From assembly GCA_021613535.1 (NCBI GenBank), contig CP075497.1, positions 13,454,001-13,518,000 of the forward strand: 64,000 bases of DNA, written 5' to 3'. This DNA is from Adineta vaga (taxonomy: Eukaryota; Rotifera). The notes under the pieces were generated by a model. The model saw nothing but the letters and a program-made list of their open reading frames with translations, ran no database searches and was not told where the DNA came from. Shown here one piece after another: positions 35,940-47,683 of the stretch. The position numbers and the translations under genes were made by a program. Numbering within the stretch: position 1 is the stretch's first letter; each line of letters begins with the position of its first letter.

Positions 35940-38900
35940 TATTTTATTCTTATTGATTGTATTATATCTATACCACAAATCAAGAAAATGAAAATGAATA
36001 TATTGATGAAATAGGTATACGATTGAATTGTCTTCGACTTGGTTCAAATATAAATCAAATCAATATTAATCGATATATTTCATCTTATTGTATGAGTGAA
36101 TCATCATTAAAGTTTCCTATTGAAAATGATATTTCATTACAAAGAATTTCATTTAATTATCTTGCAAAAATGAATATAACAAGTGAAAATTTATATTTTT
36201 GTCAACACCAATTGATATTATTGAACAATATGAAATCTATTTAGAAACAATGATTTATCTTTATCAAAACAATTATTTTATAATTGTACATTCCCAAGAT
36301 TTGGATCAATGTGTCAATATGAATTATATTATTATGATGATAATTATTTATCATTATATGACCTAATTTTTAGTTATTATAAAGATAATACTTATTATCC
36401 AAGTAATTTAACTTGTTATAAACATTTAAAATGTTATCGTGGTCATTCACCAGCATGTTTAGATTGGACACAAATTTGTGATGGTAAAGTTGATTGTCTT
36501 AATGGAAATTTTGATGAAGAATATTGTTGGCAATTGGAATTAAATAAATGTGAAGAAAATGAATATCAATGTAATAATGGACAATGTATACCTAAGGAAT
36601 TTGTTCAAGATGATTTAGAAAATTTTGATTGTATTGATAGATCTGATGAACAAATGCAAACGAAATCTATGTCTTTACAATCTTTTACAAGTGAACCAAC
36701 ATTTGGATATGAAGATGCAATATGTCAACATATATTTATAACAAGTTCTTGTTTACGTGCACGTCAAGTAATATTAAATGTATTCAATGTTTTCAATAAA
36801 AGATAATGATGTATTACATGAATGTTGGTCAGCTTTTCAATGTTATTTATCTATTTCAATTTCGAAATTTCCGAGAATAACTTATAATACTATCAGTCAA
36901 GAATGTATACCAATTATTAAAGATAAATGTCCAGATATGTTATATATTCCTAATATTCCAATGTTCTTTGATCATATTTATACAGCTTACAATAAAACTG
37001 AAATATCACATGCATATCGAATAGAAACACCTTATTTATGTTCAAATAAATCTTTTTATGATGATTCACTTAGTTTAGTTGTAGAACCGTTATTAAATGA
37101 TTCAATGTGTTTTAAAGTTTCTAAATTTACTTCGTGGGAAATATCCGGTGTACCTCATTTCGAAGAACAATTTTTAAAACCTATGAATAATATTTTTAAA
37201 CAAATAAAACAAATTCATTCAATAATTCATTTTCCACTTTATCAATGTAATTAATCTTATTTATATCAATGTAAAAATTCATCAAAATGTATTTGATTTC
37301 ATCGTTTAATCAATACTATATATGATTGTCCTTATTATGATGATGAAAATATATTTGAAGATACAAATCCTCAATTATTTCAACAAATAAAATATAAATA
37401 TTATAAATGTTATCTTATCGATAAATATATTCCTTAAAGAGCACTATTTAATGGAATTTGTGATTGTGAATATGATTATTATATAATTTCTGTGAAGATG
37501 AAAATAAAGATCTAAATTATACTCGAAGAATTATATCTTTTCAAACAATTTGTGATAGTTTTCAAGAATTATATTCAATAATGATTGACGGAAAAAATCA
37601 AACAGATGAAACTGAATGTGAATTATGGGAATGTGATAATATTTATACTCATTGTGATAAAATATGGAATTGTTTAGATGGAAAAGATGAAATGAATTGT
37701 AATTCATCATTATTTAATTGTTCATTAGATTCACGAATGTGTGTAACATTTGATACATATGAATTAATATGTTTATCAATTAATAGATTTAATAATGGTA
37801 TAATCGACTGTATTGGTGGTACTGATGAATTAACATTATGTCGACCTCCTTATAGTTATATACATGGAGGATTTTATTGTCCGAATGCAATCCGTATACC
37901 ATGTCTCGATCCAATTGATTCATGTACAAACATTGCTTGGTGTTTTAATAAAGAAGATGAAAAATTTTGTCAAAAAAATCGATCAATTGAAATCGATTCA
38001 AGTATTTGTGAAGATAAATATATATCGTTTGGTTCTAATACTGAAAAGTTCTTATGTGATATTACAAAAGAATATGACAAAGAACGAATGAAAATATTTT
38101 ACAATTAATCAATTCAATCAATCATTTGAAAATGAAATCGTTTATAAAATATCTTTATCTGATAAGAAGAAATCAATTCCATCTATTGATAAATTTCCTT
38201 GTCATCGTGGTCTTGATTTACGTATTTGGTTAAATAAATCATTAAATAATTCTACAAATACATGTTTATGTCCATCAACTTATTATGGTTCATATTGTCA
38301 ATATCAAAATGAACGTTTAAGTTTAGCAATAAAATTTTATGTTTCAGTTGAATCACGACAAATTTTATTTTCAATTTTATTTTTACTTATTGATAATACA
38401 ACTGAACAAATAATTCATTCATATGAACAACTTACTTATTTATCAATACGAGATTGTAAAATGAAATTTCATTTTTATTTATTATATTCAACTCGACCAA
38501 AAGATTTCAATCGAACTTATTCAATACATATTGATATTTGTGAAAAATTATCTCTTAAATATCGAGCAAGTTTTCTTTATCCAGTCAAATTTTCTTTCTT
38601 ACCAGTTCATCGCTTAGCATTTGTTGTATATATTCCATCCGAAGATTCTTCAAGTGAAACTTGTTCAGATAAGAAATGTTTTCATGGAAAATGTCGAAAT
38701 TATATTAATACAAAAGACACATTCTGTCAATGTGATCAAGAATGCGGTCTGGACAATATTGTAATATTTCATATAATTCAACTTGTTCATTAAATTCATT
38801 ATCTATTTCTCAATCAATATGTATATGTAAAGATAATTATTTTGGTTCAAAATGTTATCTTAGAAATCGAATATCTGATAATAATCCATGTGAAAATAAT

Positions 38901-40376
38901 GGTTTATGTATTCCATATGATGATTTTATGTTTTCAACAAATAATAAATATTTTTGTATTTGTTTAAAAGATTTTAATGATTAACAATGTGAAATAATTA
39001 ATACACAAATTGATTTAATATTTGATAAAAATATTGATTTATCTCATTCAATATTTATTCATTTTATAAGAATTATTTCCAAATCTTTACCATTAAGATT
39101 AACAACTTTACAAACAATATCACAAGCAACAAATTCAATTCGAATTTATTGGTCACAATCATTTCATCTTATGTTTATTGAAACATTAAATAAAATATAT
39201 TATTTAGCTATTATTCAATCAATTTATAATTCTTCAATAAAAATAAATCAAAGAATTACTTTATCACATCGTTGTCCATTAATTATTGAATTAATTAATA
39301 AAACATTTAATCAATTAGATATTCTTCGTCGAATCAAATATTATCATTTAATATGTCAAATACATTCTCCTTATTTACAACAAGTGAATTTGGTTTATCA
39401 CTTGATGCTATTTTAGCTTATCATATTATTCCTCAATTAAATATATTTTATCAAACATTAATTATTAAAATAAGTTTTTTATTAACAATTTTATTTATAA
39501 TTATTGGATTAATTAATGATATTCTTTCATTAATTACATTTAAAAATAAAAATATACGTGAAGTTGGTTGTGGAATTTATTTATTATAGGTTCATCAATA
39601 ACAACAATATTAACAATGATTTTATTTTCATTTCAATACAAATGTTTATACCATCAAATCAATTATTTTTAAAAGTTCAATGTTATTCATTAGATTTTCT
39701 TTTTCGAATTTGTTTAAATATGGATTAATGGTTAAATGCATGTGTAGCATTAGAAAGAGCGACAGCTGTTATTCAAGGTACTCGATTTGTTAGAAAGAAA
39801 AGTAAAAAATGAGCTAAAAAAGTTGTTATTCTTCTTTTTATATTAATTCTAATAACATCAATTCATGATCCAATTTATCGTCGTTTAAAGCGCGAAGAAA
39901 ATGATAATGATAATTATACGACAAGAACTTGGTGTATTTTAAATTATTCATTAAATTTACAAATTTATAATCGAATAATAAATACATTTCATTTTTTTAT
40001 TCCATTTCTTGTTAATTTTATTTCATCAATTATTTTAATAACAAAAAAATCTCATCAAAAATTTCATCTTCATCAAGATCAATCTTATAAAGATATGTTA
40101 TTTCAACAAATTCGTGAACATCAACAATTATTAATTGCACTTGTTATTCTATTTCTTCTTGCATTACCACGTTTAATTATTTCTTATATATCAAAATGTA
40201 TGAATTCAACAACAGATTCTTGGTTATTTCTTTCGGGATATTTTATTTTATTTATTCCACCAATGATTACTTTTCTTATCTTTGTTTTACCATCGGAATT
40301 TTATAGACGCGAATATAGAAAAGCGATTTTACATTATAAAACACAGATTCAACAATTTTTTTCTCAAACATTATAA
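35940..40376 (+). pseudogene. LDLa/EGF/7TM receptor, heavily disabled copy
   Basis: Reassembling frames by eye shows the same order as the copy at 47.7-52.1 kb: N-terminal ectodomain, an LDL-receptor class A repeat (ACLDWTQICDGKVDCLNGNFDEEYC), a second (CEENEYQCNNGQCIP...DRSDE), more LDLa-like pieces (CDKIWNCLDGKDEMNC), EGF-like repeats (CFHGKCRNYINTKDTFCQC; CENNGLCIP), and a 7TM region (NACVALERATAVIQGTRF; HDPIYRRL; LIALVILFLLALPRLIISYIS; PSEFYRREYRKAILHYKTQ). There are at least four frame shifts and several in-frame stops, for example TAA in LNMD(stop)WLNACV near 39724, TAA after KDFND near 38982 and TGA near 39810. About 60 codons between the last ectodomain segment and the first helix are missing compared with the other copy. 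Base composition is strongly AT-rich. Confidence 0.8.
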
Positions 40377-41876
40377 TATTTAGGTTTACCCAAAATCAGT
40401 GACGAACGTACTTTTTTTCTCATAAATCATTAAAGAAGACTTTATTTTTTTCTTGTTCTTTCTTTCACTGTCATTTTCTTATCTCTCATAATAAAGATGA
40501 AATTGCAATGAGATCTGTAGAATAATCGTGAAAGTATAGAGTTGAAACTGATATCTATTCTTGAACTGTGATGAGTTTCATTGATAGCAAACAGCTGTGC
40601 ATAAGTATACTATTCACGACGCAGCTAACAGATTTAGGCATAGAGAACCTTCAGCAAGTGCATTAAGGCCCAAGGCGATGATTTCTACGACTGGATCCTA
40701 GGTCTTTTCCGGTGAGTTCCGTTAAACAGAAAAAACGTGGACCACGTCGGTATCCCGCAGGAAACCTTCGTAAATTGCATCGTAAACGTAAGGAAACGGA
40801 CCGGAAGAGATCGGATACCGGCGAAAATCATCCCGTATCCGGCAAAGACAGAAATCTCCTAACTATTTACAATTTTTTCAACATATTTCTAAATCTGATT
40901 GCCTTACGATTTAAGATTTATTCCTGCTCTGATTTTTCTAATCAAAACTTCATTTCAGAAAAATCAATCGGATTTAAATCCGATTTGCCATCCCATAAAT
41001 CCTTGTTACTACTACCACAACTTACCCCGAAAGCCACTTGTATGTGCACCTATCAACTGATCTAAATTGATTGAAAGACGATTTAAATCGACTTTTAGTA
41101 AGGTTTTTGTGAAATGGACTGTTCTTTTTGATTTTCCCTGATTTCCCCTGGATTTGGATAGGATCTCGCAGGATTCCATCTGATTTATACATGCCTTTGT
41201 CTGAATAATCTCGGATTTCGTTGGTTTGCTAAGTTCATGCATGAGATACATTGAGTTGCAGTGAAATAAAAGGACAATATATGAAAAAGAGAAAAATATG
41301 CGCTAAACCGAACTTGAACTCCGCATCCTCTGCTATCCGGTTAGATATTCTAGCCAGTTAAAGTAGAAGAGATAAGCCTTTTCGCAGATGAGGGATAGTG
41401 AATAAAGAGACTGACGCATTCACCATTCCCTTGCAGAGAGAAGATCAAACAAGGGTGGCTGCAGTGTGCAACTTCTTCATCGTAGATGTCTGTTTTCTAT
41501 CTCGTCGAGTCTTGAACCCACTGAACGTTATTGATCCTGATGAAAGTAATAGAAAATTAAGATCTGCTGTATCTTTGATGTTAGTAATTCGCGCTTAACT
41601 TCTGTTTCACGTGAGATTAACGGGAAACAAACGGATTTCCAGTCAGAAATCGAGAGAAAGAAAGAAGAGAGCGAAAGAATAGTAAAAAGGATATCTATAA
41701 GTTTAACTTCAGAACCTGAACCCTCACTTAGATTCATAAAAAACGACAAAATAAAAAAAGAAAACTTAGCGGTAACAAAGTACAATACGTGATTATTAAC
41801 ATATCGTTCCCAAGTTTTCAATTCGAAGGCTCTCTTTTTGGTAAAACTTCAGGTTAATTTTAACCATTGGAAACAT
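40377..41876. other. Intergenic, mixed repeats, no gene seen
   Basis: Several G+C-richer patches (40600-41260) look like decayed elements. A tRNA-like stretch on the minus strand near 41300-41365 (TGGCTAGAATATC ... GAGTTCAAGTTCGG) resembles the promoter boxes of a tRNA-derived repeat, but no cloverleaf could be confirmed. Confidence 0.35.
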
Positions 41877-41879
41877 CTT

Positions 41880-42056
41880 GAGGGTGTGGGTGAGGGTATA
41901 GGATTGAGGATCTCCGGCATATTGAAACCCACAACCCACTATTTTAGGAAATACCTAAGTTAGGGTAACTGGATGCGCAATGTGGGTGAGACTGAGGTTG
42001 AGATTAAAATAGAATATTAATATATCAATCCCACTCATATCCTCACTCTCACAAAT
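41880..42056. repeat. Telomere-like dispersed repeat, left of the F-box gene
   Basis: GAGGGTGTGGGTGAGGG, then GGATTGAGGATC and ATATTGAAACCCACA, followed about 100 bp later by GTGGGTGAGACTGAGG with TAGAATATT. The same two units recur in the other order at 44815-44950. Confidence 0.65.
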
Positions 42057-42967
42057 GATTCATTCATTTACACATTTATGTTTTTATCAACAAACTGAGA
42101 TGTTTTGTTGGAAACTTTCAACTTATGTCTTTCATCTTCAAATAAAGGAAGTAGTTGAGAGAGAAAAAACGAGTTGCTTCCGTTCTACAATTGTATTTAT
42201 GGTTACAATCATTTCATTCCGTTTTGAATTACTTTTATCATTAGAATAAAGGTATATCTGATCAAAAGAAGAAGCTAACCTTAAATAATGATCCCAAAGA
42301 TCGACCTATTTAGTGATCGGTTAAATAAAATAATGCGACTGGAAGATGAATACAAAGAGAAAAGTTGTGTACGTGAAGTAATCCATGGCTTATACGATGA
42401 TCATCAAGGTAATAAACGCGAAGAACAAGGAGATCATGATAGAGCTAAATTGGAAGAAGATCGTGCACAACAATAGTATGATAAATTTCGATCTAAAAAT
42501 AAATGATCAACAAACAGCTTCATTAAACGAAATCAATATAAAAGTTTTTTATTTTATTTATTCTTGTTTTATTTTGATATATTATCACGATTTAAGATCA
42601 TAATAAAATATATTCTTTAACTTACGCTGATGTGTTATTTCCAACAAAATTCTTGCTTAAAAAACATGCAACGTTGTACTTTTTTATATTCTAACTGTAT
42701 TATATCCGTAGAAATTCTCGATTCTAATCCGGGAATAAATAGGTGTATATGAGTCATGGGGAAAAAGTGAGACTTCTAGAGATTTTACGAAAAACAAATT
42801 GTAATTTTCTTTTCCGATCATAAAATAGTGAAATGTCTTTTTTTTTCATTCGTATCAGTTGATATACTTTCTCTAACATATAAAAACTCCATTAAAATTA
42901 TTTTCTTACGTGTTATAAATGATGCTATTTCGTCGCTGTATCGGTATACGAAAAACTTTCAACGCAA

Positions 42968-44760
42968 ATGATGACGATGACAATCATCAAAGAGCAACTT
43001 GTAATATTTATCGTCTTCTTCGTCGAAAAAAAAACATCCAAACAAATATCTCAATTGGAAATATTACCAAACGAAATGATCTTAACAATATTTGAATATC
43101 TATATTGTCATGATATTATATACGCATTTAATAAACTTAATGATCGTTTTCAATTCTTATTAGAAACATATCGATATTATCATTTGAATATATCAAATGA
43201 AACAATGAAAACAAAATTTGATCTTATACGACAACTACAAATTAATATTGAACATATTAAATCTTTGACTTTATCAAATGAAAATAAGAAATCATTTATC
43301 ACAATTGAACAATGTTTAATATATTATCCTATTGATTTGTTTTATAGAAATCTTTTATCATTATCATTATTTGATGACAATAATACACGATTATTAATTC
43401 TTATTTCCTTCTTACCAAATTTTCAACAATTGAAATATTTATCAATATCGAGTGAAAATTTTAATCTATTGATTTCCGATGAGATTCCTCAAATAATATT
43501 ATTCGAAATAAAAACATTAAAACATTTCATCTGGAATTCGTCGGCATACTTTTTCTGTAATCGAAAGAATTTGGAATCGTTTGTCGAAAAATCAACAATT
43601 GAATATTATGAATTTGAATTATTCATTTTTGAAGATTTCCATTGTCTTGAATCATTGTCATTCAATATGAAATCATTGATTATCGGACAACTTTTCTATA
43701 ATCTATTCAACTGGCTTCCACAACAAACCTTGCAAACATTGGTATCTCTAAAAATCAACGACACTCTAAAGCTAGCTGATTTTTATCTTATGTTCAAGAA
43801 TCTCTCTTGTTTAATTCATTTAGAATTAGCTAGTGTACTAACAGAAGGGACTTATCTTAATGATGGTTATGAATGGCAAAAATCTATTGAACAACATATG
43901 CCATTATTGAAAGTCTTCAAATTTTTTTTCACTTTTCAATGTAGGTCGATATTTATGCTTGATGAGATTATCGACTCTTTTGCTACTGATTTTTGGTTGA
44001 TTGAAAAAAATGGTTCGTCAATTTAGAATACCAACTTACAAACGAATATACATATTTATATACGATACCTTGTATTAAAACAAAATTGGAATATAAGGGT
44101 TCATTGCAAAGAAAATCAACAGTAAAGACATCAGTTATGAATTATATTCAAGAATTAACACTAATATCGATTAGAACGGAAGATTTTATATCAATTCAGC
44201 GTTTTAACAATGTTCAATCATTGACCTTAACAACGATTATTGGTGAAATATCATATGAACAGATGAATTCGTTTATAAATATGTCATCAATTAAATATTT
44301 CAAATTTGAATATGATATTAATGGAAAATTGTTCTTTGATATATTAAAATATCATCCAACGCAGGTGTCTGTTGAAATAAGAATACAGAATTATTTAGAA
44401 GAAATCACACGAGTGAAGAAAAGTTCTCGTAAACATTTGAAAAAGATCAGATCACTAGTGTTTGATGGACTTTATGTCTATCCTATCTTTTCACAAGCCG
44501 AACATGTTGAGAACATTTCTCTCTATCATCCAAATCTAGAAGAATTAGTTATTGCCGGTGCAGTAATATCAATACGGGACATTATATTTCTACTGAATAA
44601 TTTGAAACGCTTATCTTTTTTAAAAGCTAAGTGTAACGATTTACCAGAATTGAATCCATGGGAAGATCTTCATACATGGTTAATCAATCAAGACATTAAA
44701 GTAGACAAAACTTTCGTTTATAAACAATATGACGATTTCATTTACTTATGGATCGGTTAA
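42968..44760 (+). CDS. F-box/LRR-like protein
   Basis: An F-box is plain near the start: ISQLEILPNEMILTIFEYL followed by CHDIIYAFNKLNDRF, which would bind Skp1 in an SCF ubiquitin ligase. The remaining 500 or so residues show degenerate leucine-rich spacing (LKYLSISSENFNLL; LQTLVSLKINDTLKL; VQSLTLTTIIGEIS) for substrate binding. Two parts (42968-44026 and 44086-44760) are in different frames. They join smoothly if the A7 run at 44004-44010 had eight bases, giving WFVNLEYQLTNEY between them. A second A-run of nine (43026-43034) offers an alternative upstream start near 42919 if it had eight. Both are single-base homopolymer problems, so sequence error or very recent inactivation is likely. Confidence 0.75.
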
Positions 44761-44814
44761 TAATATTGACTTATTTTTAAAAGAATAACGAAACAGTCAA
44801 TAAAAGGGAGAAGG

Positions 44815-44950
44815 TGAGGATGTGGATGAGGGTGAGATCAAGATCAAGATCAAGATAGAATATTTCAACATCAATTTCACTCATACCATCTTGAGGGTGT
44901 GGGTGTGGGATTGAGGATCCCCACTATATTGAAACCCACACTCTCAATAT
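44815..44950. repeat. Telomere-like dispersed repeat, right of the F-box gene
   Basis: GTGAGGATGTGGATGAGGG, ATCAAG repeated three times, TAGAATATT, then GAGGGTGTGGGTGTGGG with GGATTGAGGATC and ATATTGAAACCCACA. Counterpart of 41880-42056. Confidence 0.65.
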
Positions 44951-44996
44951 ACAGTAAACAAAATGATAATATCTGCGAATTATTCTATTGAAATAC

Positions 44997-45953
44997 TTAT
45001 ACATATGGATTTATTTGATTACGCTGTTGCCAGAAGAAGATTTTTTCTTTCATTGTTCGACGAAAACGACCCGATGAAATGAAAAACACATAAAAACTAC
45101 CCTAAACGAAAAAACATCAATAACATAAAATAATAACTTAATGGAAACATAAACATACTGCATAATACAAATAAGTTAATATACTAAGAAATGAAATTGA
45201 AAAATATTCATTTATTAATCGATTAGAATCTTTTTCCATATTTACTGTTAATAAATTATACGTTATAATAAATGCATATGGAACTGCAGTAATAATAATG
45301 AGTATAACTTGACACATTGTCATTTTAATCAATTGTTGATCAATAGGAATACGTATTGTATGAATATTACGATGAGTTAAATATGCAAATATAATCATAA
45401 ATATAAGTGGACCAATACTATTTAAACAAAATGCATATATTGAGATATAAATAGAAAAACCTCGATTAACATTTATACATGTGTTTGTCATTGATGATAT
45501 TTCATAAAATATTAATGAAGGAATTCCATGAAATAAACAAATAATAATTAAAATACAAATAATTCGATGAGTTAATTTAATATTACTTAAACGACGAATA
45601 CGAACATGTCTTGATGTTACAAAAAATTGATCAATTGAAGATAAACATGAACATGTAAATGTAAATAAACCCATTGTATTTATAAAATATTCTCGTATTT
45701 TACACCAATATATGGATGTTCGAGTTAAATCAATACCAAAACCAACACTAACAATACGAGAAGTAAGATTAATCAACAAAAATAAAAGACAATCGATGGA
45801 ATTAACAAGAAAATAGAAGGAACAAGATGTTTGACGATATGATCGAACGCTTGAAAAGATGAAAATGTTGAGAATATTTCCAATTAAACCAAAAAAAAGA
45901 AGAAATATACCGAGATAAATTGTTATTTGTTGATTTATATATAATAGTGACAT
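44997..45953 (-). CDS. Rhodopsin-like seven-transmembrane receptor
   Basis: Exon 1 is 45953-45159 and exon 2 is 45101-44997, with a 57-nt GTATGT...TTTAG intron in phase 0; together 299 residues. Helix 1 has GLIGNILNIFIF with the conserved G-N. The extracellular cysteine WCKIREY precedes helix 3, which ends SCLSSIDQFFVTSRHVRIR, where SIDQF stands at the DRY position. Helix 6 is VILIIITAVPYAFIITY and helix 7 ILTYLYYAGSFYVFFIS, where the intron interrupts between YYA and GSFY. Without the second exon the frame would stop after YYAVCLCFH, so the splice is needed for a full helix 7. This is the pattern of the many short bdelloid orphan receptors. The ligand is unknown; the gene looks intact. Confidence 0.85.
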
Positions 45954-46640
45954 TCTTTTTGAATAAACGATTTTATACCTATAATGTAAAATATTTCTTC
46001 ACTTCTCGTTTATTAAATAAAAGCAAGATATGAAACTATCAATTATAGATATCAACCGAGAAAAAAAAGGAAATTAACTTAACGGAAGCGAATAGATTAA
46101 AAATTATTAAAGGTAGAAATGAAAGCATTAGTTTGACATGCATGACTCAAAAATAATACATACTCATATACCTTACCCATCTACGAATGAGTTCGTAAAA
46201 ATACTATGTAAATTAAATTTTAAAAAATAAGTATATGAAACATTATCGTATATTCTTTCCCTAAAATATATTATGTACTATGATTCAATTAGACGTTTTG
46301 TGAAAATAGTTCTAACTAAAATTCCTTTTAAAAGAATATAATTATGAATATAGTATACTTCGTACAAAAGCAATATATTATTGGTATCCTCATCATCCTA
46401 TATAAATCTTTAAAAACAAACGATAACAAAAGATTGAAAGTTCTCGTGTACATTTTCTAATACTAATAGAAGTCACGATATTATATTCTTTTGTTCTCTA
46501 AATGAGATAAATAATGAAACGATGCGCAAAGATAAGAATATTGTCTTCACATAAAAAGTGTATCTACCCAAACGTATATTTGTTAAAAAAGAAAGATGCA
46601 TATGTTGTTTGTGATATCAATCTGCTTCATTAGCATAATT
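45954..46640. other. Intergenic, no gene seen
   Basis: AT-rich, featureless. Confidence 0.4.
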
Positions 46641-46667
46641 GATGTGAATAAAAACCCAATTACCTAT

Positions 46668-47560
46668 GCTTATGTTCGTAGTAGACTCTGTGAAGTTGAT
46701 TATAATCATTGATCAGTTATTATAAATGGTATTCGAACAATGCTTATATCAGGTGCTATTCGTTATCCTCGTTTCACGCCAGATACGTGACCTTATTTAA
46801 TGAAAATGGCTAAAAATCAAGGACTCAATACAATTCAAACATATACACTTTGGAATATTCATAAACTAAAACAAGGTATTCTCGATTTTAGTAGTCCCGT
46901 TAATCTAAGTCGTTTTCTTGAAGACGCAATGAATGCTGATTTATTTGTTAATTGACGTATTGGCCTTTGTATATATGGTGTATGGAATTATAGCCGATGA
47001 ACAGCATGGATTAATCAAATGTCAAAACTATCAATTCGTTCTAATAATGGACGATGGAAAGATTTAATGCGTAGATTTATGTTGAATTTAGTTGATCATA
47101 TCACGCCTTATCTTGCTTAAAATGATGGTCTAGTTATTCTTATTCAAATCAAAAATGAATATCATACAAATGATCAAGGTTATTTTCAATGGTGTTGTGA
47201 TTTAGTCAGTAATGAATTTTCATCTGCAAAACTTCTTTGGATAATGTGCAATGCTTATTCAGCTAATTTAACAATTGAAACATGCAATTCATGAAACTGT
47301 TTAGATGGTGATGGGATAAAGAATCACCGTCAAACAGTTCTTGATCGACCTAGGCCGTTTACTGAGAATGAAGGGTGAGATTAATCGTGAGGAAAATCTG
47401 TATCTATACGTACAGCATCTGATGTTACTTATTCAGTTGCTGAATGATTTGCTGATGGTGGTGCTTATCACGCTTATTATATGTGGTATGACAGAAATAA
47501 TTATGGACATACAGCGGATTCATGAATTACAACAACGTATGCAAATGGGTGTGAGGGAGA
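46668..47560 (+). pseudogene. GH35 beta-galactosidase relic with in-frame stops
   Basis: One frame reads INGIRTMLISGAIRYPRFTPD, then MKMAKNQGLNTIQTYTLWN, IHKLKQGILDFSSPVNLSRFL, RRFMLNLVDHITPYLA, LVILIQIKNEYHTND, and SVSIRTASDVTYSVAE followed by FADGGAYHAYYMWYDRNNYG: the N-terminal catalytic region of glycoside hydrolase family 35. Nine TGA codons (46710, 46788, 46953, 46998, 47292, 47376, 47388, 47445, 47523) and two TAA (47118, 47382) interrupt it, yet no insertion or deletion shifts the frame over about 815 bp. The acid/base glutamate of the usual ENEY motif is lysine here (KNEY), so even read-through would give an inactive enzyme. The C-terminal domains are missing: after YANGCEGEYKR the similarity ends next to the LDLa/7TM copy. 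Confidence 0.75.
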
Positions 47561-47683
47561 ATACAAGAGACCCACAGAACTTTGATCACACTGACGGCTG
47601 CTATCTATCTAATCAAAGAGGAGCACATGAGCAGGATAGGTAAAGCATTCATTGAAACTTCTTTAAAGTGAGAGAAAACTGTT

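Noticed and set aside
41300-41365. Second tRNA-like stretch on the minus strand
   Set aside because: A- and B-box resemblance only; no cloverleaf could be drawn.
46668-47560. TGA recoded as Trp or selenocysteine in the GH35 relic
   Set aside because: Neighbouring intact genes use TGG for Trp and TGA is a stop elsewhere; catalytic Glu is also lost and the C-terminal half is missing, so decay is the better reading.
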